A stretch of 64,000 nucleotides of DNA from Fusarium oxysporum f. sp. lycopersici 4287 (GCF_000149955.1 NC_030992.1:3426850-3490849); one strand, 5' to 3'; positions 33,486-45,927 are shown, counted from the stretch's first letter. Translations and numbers: made by a program. The notes: generated from the letters alone by a model not told the origin.

Positions 33486-36333
33486 ATGGCTGGGTCCCGA
33501 GAGGATCCCGTCGAATTGGGGAGCGACATGGACGAAGATGAAGCGCTACGCTATGCTATTGCCCTTTCACTCCAGGAACAAGAGGAACAGGGAGACCAGA
33601 GTTCGCAGATCCCGAGCGCCTCAACCTCGACGTCCCACCGGAAGGGGACTGGCTCGGGCGGGGCTTCCTTGGGTTTGCTCTCGCTTGATCGCAAGAAGAT
33701 GGAAGAGGAAAGGTTGCAGAGGTTAGCCAAGCGTCGCCGCTCGCCAGAGGACGAAAGAAGTGTTGACGAGGTCCCGCCGGCAAAGAGGATGACACCATCC
33801 GAACCTTCCAGGACTGTAACCGCAACGGCAACGGCACATGTATTACCGAGCTTCGTTCCCTATCCCAAAGGTGCTATCAAAAGAACTTGGGCCAAAGGGT
33901 ATCCGCGGACTTCCGATGATATCAAGATCGAAGAGGTGTTTCAGAAGGACAAGTTGGAGCTTGCTCTTCTAAGCTCGTATCAGTGGGATGATGAATGGCT
34001 CATGTCCAAAATCGACCCGAGACAGACTAAACTGTTGCTCCTGGCATTCGCCGATAGTGAAGCCCAGGTGTGTATCAATGACCAGTCCTGACTCGTTCGG
34101 GATATCCCTCGCTGGGCCCCTCAAATGGACAAGACCCAGAGGCTGACGCCGAAACCTGCCGCAGAAATCAGAGATGCGATCGAATGCGCCACCGGGAATC
34201 AAGTTCGTCTTTCCGGCAATGAATGGGCCTGGGGCTATGCATTCCAAGCTTCAGTTGCTAAAGTACCCTGACTATCTTCGAGTTGTGGTCCCAACTGCCA
34301 ATCTCGTCCCCTATGATTGGGGGGAGACTGGCGTCATGGAGAACGTTTGTAGCTGAACCGAGGCGATTTTGATGCCGTCCGTGACGGGATTGCTAATGAG
34401 TTCTCTAGATGGTCTTCCTGATCGACTTTCCTCGTTTAAAAGACCCCGCGACGTATCGGCAAACCGCATTCAGCACCGAGCTCGGCCGATTCCTGTCAGC
34501 AACTGGTGTTGGTGAGGGCATGGTAAGCAGCCTCGCTAACTACGACTTCTCACAAACAAAGCACCTTGGCTTTGTGTACACCATGTAAGCCTATCAAGAC
34601 CTTGAAGATTGGATCATGCATGGTCTGACGATCATCATGCTTGACCCGCATGAACGATGCACTGATACTAGATTCTAGCCCTGGTGGTCATCAAGGAGAT
34701 TCCTTAAAGCGAATAGGTCAGTGGACGCGCAAGTTTCGATGAATGTTGTGCAACAACGGCTCATGTCATGTAGGATACAGCGGGCTGGGCACCACTGTGG
34801 CTGCTCTCGGGCTAGCCACTGACGAACCAATCGAAGTGGATTTTGTCGTGGGTACCATTAAAGTCGCATACCAGTCCAAAGAGCATTGATTCTAACCACG
34901 GATGAGCCCTTACTCCAGTGCGCCTCTCTTGGGTCGCTAAACTACGACTTGGTGGGCGCAATCTACAATGCATGTCAAGGTGAGGAGACGTCGATACTGT
35001 GTACCCCCCTCTACTGTTTACCACACACATAGCACTCGCCTGTAATGGATGTGGACTGATGAGTGGTGAGTTGCAGGAGATGATGGCATGGCCGAATATA
35101 AGTCGAGAATAGGCCGAACGGGCGCAGCCTCCAAAAATAAGGCGTCAAACCCGTGGCAGGAGAAGCTAAAGGACCGTTTCCGAATATATTTTCCGACGGA
35201 AGAGACAGTTGGCAGAAGTCGAGGTGGGCGTAATGTAAGTTTACCTGGAGCATGGCATTGCATGGATGGATGATCTTGGATAAACTGGAGGATCCTCACA
35301 TGCGACGAGAAAGACGCAATGAAAAGCCAACGCTAATTTGTGAGCGCGCTGATGCAGGCTGCGGGCACCATCTGTGTCCAGCCCAAATGGTGGCGCTCGC
35401 CAACCTTCCCCACTGAGCTGGTGCGGGACTGTGTTAACACCAGAGATGGGCTCCTGATGCACAGCAAGATGATCATGGTATCACAGATGCAAGCGGGAAG
35501 TCAATTGCAAACGCGTCCGCAAACGCGACCGGAGCCGCGACACCACGACTCAGGGCCGGCTGCCGCGGAGCCGAAAACGGAAGAGATGTCTCTTGGCTGG
35601 GTCTACATTGGCAGCGCAAATCTGTCAGAAAGCGCATGGTGAGTGAGACCCTGACCCTGCCCCCATCGAACCCCCTCTTTTCTGTAAGACATGGGGGAAA
35701 CTTGAGACAACAAGGCAGCAAGCGAGCGAACATCAACGGCCAGTGCGATGGTGCGGTTCTTTAGATAGTGTAGCGCGCTACTAGCTGCCTCTTGAGGAGA
35801 ATTTCAGCATGACCGGCACGAAACTGTGACGATTTCATGAATCTAACGCTGACGGTTGCGGCTACGTTGTGCCATACAGGGGCCGCATTGTCAAGGACCG
35901 AGCGACAGGACAGCCAAAGATGAGTTGTCGCAATTGGGAGAGCGGTGTTGTAGTGCGAATTAGTAACCCCAAAAACAGCAGCACCGTCTCCGCCAGCTTC
36001 AGCACCAGCGCCAGCGCCAGCGCCGGTGCCAGTTCCAGCACCAAGGTCAAGGCGGCAGAGGGCCAGGCACGGCCATCGGTACGGGCGGGGAAGATATCGG
36101 GGGAGCCGGACAAGGGATGTGATACGAGCCAACATAATCATCACCACTACCAGATGCAGAAGCAGAATCAGAAACAGAAACAGGAGGAAGGGCTCACGGA
36201 CACAGATGCACACACAGATTCAGACATGATGAGCGGCACTGTTTTCGAGGGCACAGTCCCAATACCAATGCGACGACCAGGTCGACGCTATCGTGAGGGT
36301 GAAGAGCCCTGGTTTTACAGTGTGCAGGGCTGA
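33486..36333 (+). CDS. TDP1: Tyrosyl-DNA phosphodiesterase 1 with N-terminal ubiquitin-interacting motif
   Basis: Nine exons (33486-34067, 34165-34344, 34409-34584, 34679-34716, 34774-34847, 34919-34979, 35077-35234, 35358-35638, 35880-36333) give 667 residues with all phases consistent. Residues 17-34 (DEDEALRYAIALSLQEQE) are a UIM. The phospholipase D-like catalytic parts follow: first HKD-type motif GAMHSKLQLLKY, second motif GLLMHSKMIMV, plus NLVPYDWGETGVMEN and WVYIGSANLSESAWG. It removes stalled topoisomerase I peptides from DNA 3' ends by two His residues. The last exon has a long Ser/Ala- and Gln/Lys-rich insert between RNWESGVVVRI and the C-terminal GTVFEGTVPIPMRRPGRRY. Confidence 0.93.
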
Positions 36334-39300
36334 TCGACCAGGGCGCGTTTGTTAGCCATTTTTGGGGCACTAAGCGATCAAAGATGAAGAAGAAGGGCAG
36401 AAAACGCACTGAACAGGTCATAGATGTTGAGGACGGCAGTTGTGAATAACCCTGTCGTCTCAGTTTGATATTACGGTATTGTAAGATGGATTGGATGGGC
36501 GTTGGCCTCTGCACAGTACCGTACCAGCCGTATGTACATATCTGGCAAAATGCAGATGCTCATGTTTCGGATTCGGTATCATTGATTAGTCGACGCAACG
36601 GTATTGCGTTGCGGGCATGTGAACAGGTTGATAGCAAGGTCACGCTCGTTTACCGATGATAGTGATACCACCATATATCCCGTAAGGTGGTTAGTTTAAT
36701 TACTATAGAATGACTCTAGGGATTAATGACCCAGGTGTTGCCAGGTCCAGGAATATAGATGGAGATGAGGAGACGTAATGAGTTGATTCTCTGTGTATTA
36801 GTATCGTGGCGATGCGATGGGATGCGATGGGATGCGATTGGGATGCGACAGGGTACAAACGATGCCAAGATGGGAGTTGGATCATTTCAAACGGAAGACG
36901 GAAGCACGACGAGCATCAGTATCTCGAACTGGGGGTTTGGGGTCGAATTTGCAAATCAAATCATGAAGCCCAGGACAAGGTATCTCGGTACTTGGCGGGC
37001 TGACAGTAAAACCCATGCGAATGGTCTCAAGCGATGACACACGATTACAAAAGCCAATTGGGGAATCCCACCCAATGGGAGGCTGAGTGCCGCCTCGTCA
37101 GTCGGCTCTCCCACCTGTGCGTGCGTTCTTTCCCAGTCCCAGTCCCTACCCTTCCCTTTTTCCCTCGAGACAAAAGCAGCAGAGAACAAAGGGCAAGGAC
37201 AAGGGACAAATGACCAGGGTGTGGCAGCCCAGAGGAGAAAGAGTAGCCAATCACGGTAAAAGGCAGAGATGGCCTGCAGTACGGCAAGTGCAACAGCCAA
37301 TCAGAAGCCCCAAAAAGGTACCTGGGAAGAGGAACGGGTGGAGAGCACTAAGAACGCCCCAGAGACCCATAAGACAGGCACCAAAGCCAATGCCGGAGGT
37401 CGCTGCATACCATGTCCATGGACTTGACCATGTTCGTTTTCATTTTTCATCATTTTTCAGGTCCATGTCCATGCCTAAGACATGGGCTCCTGCTATTTTT
37501 TGTGTTCCTGTTTGCGGGAGTAAGGTAGCAGCTGTCGGTCCGGGGAGCTGCTTGCGCGCGCGCGTTCCACAGTTATGGAATCAATTAATCAATCTGGGCA
37601 GCAGCGTCGCGTCGCAGATTCGACATGGCACGGGAGGCGGTGTTTAGTCTAAATGCCGATAAGGCACAGCAGAGCATCAAACACCGGCACCCATGGCCTG
37701 GCAGTTGAGGTGACATGATATGAGATGACTTTACATGGAATACGCCATGATATCCATCCGCATCAGACTCCGTAACTCAATTGACGCGCGGCAGGATAAG
37801 GCACGGTAGGCTAAGGCAAGGCGAGCAAGACAACCAGACCCAGACATCCAGACAGCTCGCCTAAGACGAGACGAGAAAGGCCAGAACGCAGGGATCAGCC
37901 AGGCACACACCAACACCAAGTCCAAGCCAACCCAACACCAGCGAGATTTGCATATCCAACGGGCGAAGGAGAAAATCTGGAATCATCGACTAAACCACGA
38001 ACTGACTAACTAATCACACTAACTAATCCCTCTACTACTTCGGCATCTTCCTGTGATTTCATTTTGATACAGACTTGTTCAAGATTGGAGCCCAAGCCAA
38101 GAGAAATGGATAAATCGGAATTCATGTCAGGGACCTTTTGTTTTACACCCCCGAACAATAGAAGAGCTGACTCAAGATTGATACTGTAATGGACTCGAGA
38201 GTGAGGCTCAGCCCAGAAGGGATGTGAGTGAGCTGTGATGGTTGTCGGATTATGGGGGCTGTGGTGCTTTGGCCCTTTTTTCTTTCTCCAATGTGGATAA
38301 CAGAAATCATCCAAGAAAGAAGAGGGAAGAGGGGTTGATGAGTGTCAAAAACAGCACAGACGAAAAGTGATGATGAACATCCAAATGACATGGCGGCTCA
38401 AACGAGTTCACATATGATGGTGTAGAATGTAGTCGAAGATGATAACAAAGAATATAATGGCATTGTTGGAGAGGGAGGATTTATTCTGCAGCGCCGAATC
38501 AGACACATCACTTACATGCCACATACATATCGAGATAGACGAAAATCATAACTAAAGGCATTGTGATGGCATATTCTCAAGAAAGAACGGCATAGTGCGT
38601 CACTGATGCATAAGGAGGATGAAGGGAGGAGGGGTGCAGGGGGTGGAGGACGTGTCCCCAGGCGTGTACCTATCAAAGCCAGATCCACCTCCAAAGCACT
38701 TCTCATGAGGAGAGGTACAGCCTTCAGGGACGAGGTGAGGTAGTTCCAGCTGAGATGGGACGGGGGATGGGGATGTAGGTTTTCATTGCATTAAGCTTCC
38801 CGTCGATTTGGAGAAGGGCTGAACAGCTCTAACTAGATCTGAATCTTAGAATTTAGATAGTGAAGAGCTTCTTTTGAATTGAAGAAACCATCTTGAGAGA
38901 ATGATTCGCCCAGGCCCTTGCTCAAATAGAGATCGAATTCTTCCAGAGTGAGACGCAGATCCGACCTGGAGGGAACACCAACATGATGGCAGGTACCTGA
39001 CCTCGACACAGGTCGCGGTCTCTCGGCCGCATACAAACAGCCCGCAACTACCTAGAGTAGATCCGGACAGCCACCACCCACCTCAACAGCAGGTGTGAGA
39101 CACCACTACAAGCACGTACCGATACGGTAGGTAGGCTTTTGAGGTACTTCGGCACATGCTCCGACAGCGTGATGAAGGGGCTTTGCTGGGGTATCTGTCC
39201 AGTCAGCGGAAGTACCTGCCCAATGGTGATATCAGGATGTTTCCAATGGGCCTGACCAGACGAGGAGTCTGTGAGGAGGCAGGCAGGCGGGCGGGCGGGT

Positions 39301-40605
39301 ACGTACCTTCCCCATACCTTGCCGTACATCTTTTTGCTGCCCTACCAACTCCAATACCACCTGTATGGACTGCCGTACTGACTGACCCGACCTATCCCCA
39401 ATATCCCTGGAGAGAGCTGGCCGCGGGTACCGTACCGTACCGTAGGGAGGTTAGGTACCTGCTTGCAGTTCCATTTCCCTCCTCCTCCTTCCTTAGGAGG
39501 TCCAAACGACATGGATGGCAATGACAATGTGAATGACACGCGTGGATATGGAACGGCATCTAAGCTGATGGAAAGGCCGGATACAGACACTACCCAGGAT
39601 TTGGTTGACGCAGACGGGAGCCAGCCAACAAGTGCCAGGCCAGCCAGGCCCCAGATTCAAGCCCAGGGAATTACTAGGTACCTACCTGCTCTTTCCTAAA
39701 TCCAAGCTTGAGTCCATCCATCTATGCCATGGAAGCGCAAGTGCAACTAGCCTTTAGCCTGCCCTGTAGTGTAGATTGCCTACTTGGGTAAGTGCATTGC
39801 ATTGCATTCGACTACATTACATCCAAGCCATCCACTTACACCTCAACTTCACTTCACCACATTTCATCCACATTATTCTCTTGTTCTTTATAATTTTCTT
39901 CTTCTTCTTGTTGACCATCCATTGTTTACTTTCACCAACTGGCTTTTACAATCATTGCCACTTAACGCTTGAACGAAATACGCACACACCTCGAACCAAT
40001 TACTTCGTGCCCTCACTTTCTCAGAGATTCTTCACCCAGAAGTCAATGGTGAAATAAAGAAACAGCTCACGCTCTCCTATACGCCTACCCGCCCGCCACA
40101 ACTGGAATACTTTCTTCCTTGAAAATAGCCTTTTTACAAAGGCCCTCGTGATACCCATTTGCACGCACTGTTTGGTGCGGTTTACTTTGTTGAGTTCGAG
40201 AGCTCAACTTTCGCCATTGTTCGGTGCGGTAGCTCTCGCGATTAGAGAGAAGCGCCTATCAACATATGCAGCTGAATTGACGATTCGAACAAGCCCTACG
40301 ATTACTCCCATCTTATTTGTCACAGCAACCTGTTGAAAGGCAGTGTTCGCCTCATGAGGATTTTTGGGAGCAACACAGCGCGGCCCATATTCCTATAAAT
40401 ACTGAGGCCATCGTCGATTTTAGACTTGAAGTTTTCTCCCCCAAAGTCAACCTCTCGAGATCACTGAGATTATTTTCCCCATTTCCTCGAGACTGACTTC
40501 GAGTCCAAGGTTAAGATCACTTACACTTGCACTCACTCTACCCTTCCACTATCTCCCCCTTTCTCCCCCCATCTGCCTCCAGCCTTGAAGGCTATCCCTT
40601 CCAAG
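36334..40605. other. 4.3-kb region without gene, upstream of the SGE1-type regulator
   Basis: No ORF here shows a domain; the longest (37087-37647, 186 codons) is basic and low-complexity. Pyrimidine-rich leader sequence and several short ORFs lie at 39700-40600, suggesting a long 5' UTR for SGE1. Short repeats occur at 36811-36849 and around 39118-39460 (GGTAC-based). Confidence 0.55.
36811..36849. repeat. Decamer repeat GATGCGATGG
   Basis: About 3.8 head-to-tail copies of a ten-base unit, the third copy carrying one extra T. Confidence 0.85.
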
Positions 40606-41598
40606 ATGTCTGGAACCATGCCACTCCAACCGACATTCTACGGTTTCATCGGGGACACCACTGATGCCTTGATCATTTTTGAGGCATGTCTCTCTGGCAA
40701 ACTGTTTCATGTCCCTCGTCGACCACATGACCGTGAGCGTCAAGATCTCATCAAAAGCGGCAATATCTTCGTCTACGAAGAGCATGCTTCTGGAATCAAG
40801 CGCTGGACCGACAGCATCTCATGGAGCCCCAGCCGTATCCTTGGCAACTATCTGCTGTACCGGGAGCTTGAGAAGCCCTTCCCACCTGGAGAAAAGAAGC
40901 GCGCCAGGGGAAGGAACGGCAAGTCAACCACACAATCTGGAGGCATCACTAAATCACGACCACGAAACTCTGTCCCTTTCCAAACAGGCCTGGAACATGG
41001 TAATGAGTACACCACTGTGCCCAGCGATGATGAGCGCCATCTGGTCGGTTCACTCGTCGACTCGTACGACTTCAAGGAACAAGGACTGGTCAAGAAGACT
41101 ATCAGCATCACGTACCAAGGCGTGCCTCACCACCTCGTCAGTTACTACCATGTGGAAGACGTCAAGGCTGGTCTTTTGCCTAGTCCTGTGGATGATCCCA
41201 GACTCCGCGGCGTCGTCCCTCGAACCGAGCTCCTGACAGGTCAGAACTTCCGCGCCCCGATCGAGGAAGCTCAACACGGTACCTACTTGAGCGGCGCCTA
41301 CATGCCAAACATGGATCACCAGTATGCTCCTATTGGCTTTCCCACACACACACAGCAACCGGCACTCCAACAGCAGCCACAACAGCAGCCACAGCCGCAG
41401 CACCAGCCACAACTACAGTATCAGCCACAGCCGCACCAGCACCAACCACAGCTGCAGTACCAGCCACAGCAGCAGCACCAGCCACAACAACAGTACCGAC
41501 CACAACCACAGCACCAGCCACAGCTGCAGTACCAGCCACAGGCGTTGCACCCGACAGCACATGGTTACCCGCAGTCTTATGGTCAGACGTGGTGGTAG
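40606..41598 (+). CDS. SGE1: WOPR-family transcription regulator, SGE1/WOR1/RYP1 type
   Basis: A single exon of 330 residues. The start at 40606 gives MSGTMPLQPTFYGFIGDTTD, the conserved beginning of Fusarium SGE1. The WOPR box has both halves: WOPRa through FHVPRRPHDRERQDLIKSG, FVYEEHASGIKRWTD and SWSPSRILGNYLLYREL, and WOPRb through LVKKTISITYQGVPHHLVSY followed by YHVEDVKAGLL. A basic linker (GEKKRARGRNGKSTTQ) lies between them. The C-terminus from about residue 250 is a Gln/Pro/His/Tyr repeat, a plausible activation domain. The family are master regulators of morphology, conidiation, and in Fusarium of effector and secondary metabolite genes. Those roles are known for the family; I infer them here from similarity. 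The gene-free upstream region fits a heavily regulated gene. Confidence 0.93.
   Translation: MSGTMPLQPTFYGFIGDTTDALIIFEACLSGKLFHVPRRPHDRERQDLIKSGNIFVYEEHASGIKRWTDSISWSPSRILGNYLLYRELEKPFPPGEKKRARGRNGKSTTQSGGITKSRPRNSVPFQTGLEHGNEYTTVPSDDERHLVGSLVDSYDFKEQGLVKKTISITYQGVPHHLVSYYHVEDVKAGLLPSPVDDPRLRGVVPRTELLTGQNFRAPIEEAQHGTYLSGAYMPNMDHQYAPIGFPTHTQQPALQQQPQQQPQPQHQPQLQYQPQPHQHQPQLQYQPQQQHQPQQQYRPQPQHQPQLQYQPQALHPTAHGYPQSYGQTWW
41352..41552 (+). repeat. Gln-Pro-rich coding repeat in the SGE1-type gene
   Basis: Imperfect CAG/CCA/CAA repeats encode QPQ, QHQPQ and LQYQPQ units. Codons mix CAA and CAG. The reverse strand reads as an apparent Val/Ala-rich ORF, which is a shadow. Confidence 0.85.
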
Positions 41599-41736
41599 AA
41601 CGTGCTTATATAGAGCTTCAGTATAGGGCAGCATCAATAATAAACACGCTGGAGTCCTTGAAAATTGTGTGTCATCTGTCGTAATCACCAACGCGTTTAT
41701 CATTAACTTCTAAAGTTGCGCCTTGTATCATATTAT

Positions 41737-43072
41737 CTAAGAGTTGGCATCGCGGTTGCTCTTGGCGCTCGCGCTCATCGTAGGCCGCACAGTAGGCAAT
41801 GATCCTCCAGAGGACATCGATTGTCGCACGCGGGACCAAGCATAGACCAAACCGCTAATGAAGCCGAGGAAAATGGCAGAGACACTGCCGAAAGTGACTG
41901 GGGCTGAGAAGAAAACAAGGCCGCTGATTGCAATAGGAAGCTTGTTCAAGGCTCCAACCATAGAATATGTTGTTGAGGAGGTGACGCGAATGCACCATGC
42001 AGAGCAGTAAGAGATGAAGATAGCCGCAAGGCCAGAGTAGATCATGCCAATAATGATCTTGTTGCGGGTATCGTCGGGGAAGTTGCGAGAGAAATTGTAG
42101 GCGGACCAGTCCTCTGTAAGAAGCGAACAGACAACTAGAACAGGAATCGTGAGGAGGTTGTTGTAGTACATGGCTGCACAAGGTTAGCCAACAGAAACAT
42201 TCCTACACCGACATTGCATGACTTACTGTCCCAGTCCTTAAAGTTCATCTTCTTGATGACCTTGCGCATGCCGAGCACGTAGGCAGCACTGCAGAAAACG
42301 TTCATTCCCATCCAGGCATAACCAGCGTTGAGCGTAGAGACAGCAGCAGCTGAGTCGGTAGTACCAAAGTCACCGTTGATGGCACTCTGAATGTCTGCCC
42401 AAGCTGCGACGATCGAGCTCAGTACCATGAGACCAAATGAGAGCAGGGCCAGAGGTGTAACGCTGCCACCGAACCAAAGGACCTCGCCGTATGCGATGAC
42501 AATAATGGTCAAGTTCTTGAAGATCGTATAAACGGGGACTGAGAGGAACTGGAGCGACTTTGTGCTGGTGTAGATCATGCCGACGAGAAGAAGAGAGATA
42601 GGGAACCCTTTTTCGGGTTAGTTACTGAAGGAAGCGATCTGAACCTGAAGAACGTACATTTTCTTGCTCGATCAGAGTCAAAGGGAGCAAGAACCTTGAT
42701 CAAGCCCAGTTGTTTGCACAGAGTAATTGCACCAATACACACGACAGCCTATACACAATCTGATGTCAAAAACCCCGGTAAAATACCTCCTCCTGGAGAT
42801 TTCCTTACCTGAACAGTCAAGTAGAAGAAGTTGAGATTCCAGAAACTGCCCGACACAACATACTTGTTGACAACGGTCATACTGATCGAAGACAAACAAT
42901 ACGCCAAGATAGACAAGGGCGGGCTCTTTTCTAACTGCTCAAGACCGCCGACTGGACTTGAGCCGTATGCAGCGGGAGGCGGTGATCGCGCCTGGAAAGA
43001 AGGCTTCTCATTCTTGTCATAGTTGTCATTGCCCATTTGGACAACATAGTCCTCGTTCTTCTTATCGGTCAT
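41737..43072 (-). CDS. VRG4: GDP-mannose transporter of the Golgi
   Basis: Exons 43072-42809, 42748-42658, 42607-42227 and 42173-41737 give 390 residues. Multiple membrane helices start with [67 protein letters not shown] and the nucleotide-sugar signature GALNKLPIA mark the GDP-mannose transporter (Vrg4/GMT). It imports GDP-mannose into the Golgi for glycoprotein and glycolipid mannosylation. The introns are short (about 50-60 nt) and in agreeing phases. It lies tail to tail with the SGE1-type gene, with 138 bases between stops. Confidence 0.95.
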
Positions 43073-43688
43073 TATGGCAGCGGACGAAACGACGAAACGA
43101 AACGATCGTGTGAGTTAATTCGTCAAGATCAGCGCTGGGATGCGACGGGAGTACCGGGTCTAACTGTCGAGATTCGAAACGAGACGCTGTATGATCGCTT
43201 TCGTAGATGATCGCTTCGTTCTAGGTGGTATCGTGGGCGCAAATTGTGTAAGAGGAGGAAATGACAGCGCGTTGGACAAAGAGTTCAGCCCTTTACCCCC
43301 GTTGGAATCTTTTCTCCCTTTAACTAAGAGCCCTGTAAAGAAAGTACGAGGTACGTGGAGCAAACTTGACTTGGATTTGGGGCGCGTTCCTGCTGAGTCA
43401 TCCGGACAGGGGTAAACTTTATGTTGTTGAATGGTATGAATAGGTAAGAGAGTAAGGGAGTAGAATGTTCAGCCTTTTCTCGGTCCAGATCCGTATAGAT
43501 CACACGGCATCTCATCCAGGGTCCAGAAATAATAAGTAGTAAGCTCGTAAAAGAATTTGTGTTGTACTGTATCATAAAATTAGCGTTTAACAGTCACTCC
43601 ACCCGGTACGAGAAATCCAATTGCGCCTGCGCCTCAGAATGTGCCTTAGCACAGCACCCATAACTAACGACAATGTTCATTTCAAATA
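43073..43688. other. Intergenic, promoter of the GDP-mannose transporter
   Basis: No credible gene. It contains the 3' flank of the SDR gene. Confidence 0.5.
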
Positions 43689-44798
43689 TCAAGAAGCAGC
43701 AGCCTCGTTAGTTTCAGGTGCTGCTGCTGCTGCCTCCTCTCCAACTTCTCTGTCATCGTCTGGTCCGGCAGGAAAGTTGAGATGCTTCCAATCCTCCAGC
43801 TCTTCTGTCACAGACCGCATGCGATCGCGAATGCTCTCGATTGCATAGCTTCCCAATAATAATCGTAGCGGTGGATACGAGCAGTGTCCGAGTTGCCATA
43901 CGAGTTCAGCGCACTTGATAGCGCTCGTGGGTCGATACTTGTCACCGAGCCACTGAACAATCCTTCGTGCATGTAGCGCTGGTGATGTTGGATGCCCGTA
44001 TGTCTCGCTGGGTGGTTTCACAAGAAAATGACCCCAGGACGTTGGAAGCGACGTATCTTGCATCTCTGGCTCTTCGGGTCTCACATGGCCTGGCTCGATG
44101 AGTGTAGCTTTGATGTTGAACGCATCCGTCTCATAGAGCATGGCCTCAATTAGGCCCTCCACCGCATATTTGGTCGCGCAGTAAGGGCCCAGGCCAGGGA
44201 CGCCCAAAGCGCCAGACGTTGAGCTGAAGATGAGATAGCGGCCTGCATTCTGCCTGCGGAAGTACGGCAGCGTAGCGTGAATAATGTGAAGCGTGCCCAT
44301 GAAGTTGGTCTCGAACTGGTTACGTATGTCATGCTCATCCTGGTCCTCGCAGGCGCCTATGACACCGTAGCCAGAGCAATTGACGACAATATCGATACGG
44401 CCAAAGCGCTGGAGCGTACGCTCGATGACACGATTCACAGATTCGCGAGCGCGGACGTCGCACAACGCGCCGAGACAGTTCTCATGGATATTCTCCATGT
44501 CTTTTAGACTTGTCTCGAATACGCGACCAACCGACGTTACCAAATCTCCATGTGAAAGTGCACATTTGACAAGGGAGTGCCCCATCTGACCCGTACCTCC
44601 AAAGATCTGTACATCCAACGGTGAGCATATCGAACGAATGAGAGAGCGCTGTGTAGTGCAGGAGATGAATCATACCACCCAGACTAACTGCTTCACTGGG
44701 GTGTTGGGCTGTGGAGGATCACAGCTCGCAGGAAGCTGCGCTATTCGCGGCCTGGATGATGCCTCAGTAACATCCGAGACTTCGGTTCGTGTATCCAT
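43689..44798 (-). CDS. Short-chain dehydrogenase/reductase with atypical glycine motif
   Basis: Exons 44798-44676 and 44606-43689 (69-nt intron, phase 0) give 346 residues. Exon 1 ends in PVKQLVWV, which precedes the Rossmann motif in many fungal SDRs. Exon 2 opens IFGGTGQMGHSLVKCAL. The catalytic parts are normal: NCSGYG, FSSTSGALG with the Ser, and YCATKYAVEGL with Tyr and Lys three apart. The cofactor motif, however, reads GGTGQMG instead of TGxxxGxG. The C-terminus ends in an Ala/Glu run. NAD(P)-dependent oxidoreductase activity is likely, but the substrate is unknown. The splice was chosen because it restores the VWV/IFGGTG strand; the frame itself is open further upstream but has no ATG. 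Confidence 0.82.
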
Positions 44799-45927
44799 CG
44801 TTTGCGTTGAGTCTTGGTATCTGCAATTGAGCTGTAGATTCCCGTTATTGAAGTTTGTCGTTGTTGTTTTGGCTGAATTGAAGAGAAGGTTTACTTTGAA
44901 GGCTGTAAACCATAAAACTCCAGGGTCTCGTGTTATGCTCCGGCGGGGTCCAAAACTGTACGTATCAGTGCTAATCACAATGCCTTTATATGGACAAACT
45001 CTAGATGTTAACTGAACTTCTCGTCTTGAACACAATCTGACGGGGAATTAAAGCATGATTAGAAGTGTCCGAGAGAAGCATTATCCTTTATCTTGAATTG
45101 TAAGTTATGCTCTTCGAGAATGAATCCATCCATGCTATGCCTTGGATCCATGTCCAGTTCATGCTTTCGCAGCATCAAAGCTTACCTAGTCCGGGTCGCT
45201 CAAAGTATCTTGAGAGTGTTCTAGATGCCCTCGAACTTGATTTCAAGACAGCTCAAGGTTTGATTCGCCGAGGAACAACTAGATCTCAAGGAACTGCGCC
45301 TTTGCCGCATGTTCTAACTACTGCAAGATACTCCCACTTACACGCCCCGCAACGATCCATGAAATACGCTGGAGCCAATGCTATGGGCCGGTATTCTTTT
45401 GCTGACCAGGCCATGATGCGCTCACTCGTAAAAAAGTTTGCGACCCTCACATAAGGATAGATATGCCCTGCAAAATGTTGTAGGAGCTTACTAGCATTTC
45501 AGTGAAAGCTTCACGTTTGGAACAAAGATGAATAGATATGATATGATATATTTGTATGCTATATGGAACCGGATTTCTCCAAACTCCCGCTAACTCATCT
45601 CCTCAGAAATAGATCGTAAAATATCATATGTAAACGATTGACAATCGACTTGCTCAGACTGCCACCAATTTGCGACTGAGTTGTTTTCAGTTCAGATCTC
45701 GCAAAACCGCTCACAAGTCGTATGTTTGTGGTCTGCGACAGACAGACCATGCAAAATGACGTAAAACAGCTCCCAGATCACGTCAACCCTACACTCTTCC
45801 GTCACAGCTTCAACCGGCGATGTTCATGTTTGGCGGTTCTTCAGTTGGACTGGTAATTCGGTCGTTCTCCTGGTACTTAGCACCCTCCACTACTGTCAAA
45901 TGCTGGTTTGACTCCCACGTGGGCCTC
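44799..45927. other. Intergenic 1.1 kb, no gene recognised
   Basis: One ATG ORF of 115 codons (45107-45454) lacks family features. Otherwise promoter of the SDR gene and 3' flank of the dioxygenase gene. Confidence 0.5.

Noticed and set aside
37087..37647. 186-codon plus ORF upstream of the SGE1-type gene
   Set aside because: Basic low-complexity composition, no domain or splice structure; likely a chance frame in GC-rich leader DNA.
41330..41560. Val/Ala-rich minus ORF
   Set aside because: Shadow of the Gln/Pro codon repeat in the SGE1-type gene.
45107..45454. 115-codon plus ORF
   Set aside because: No family resemblance; not enough support for a gene.
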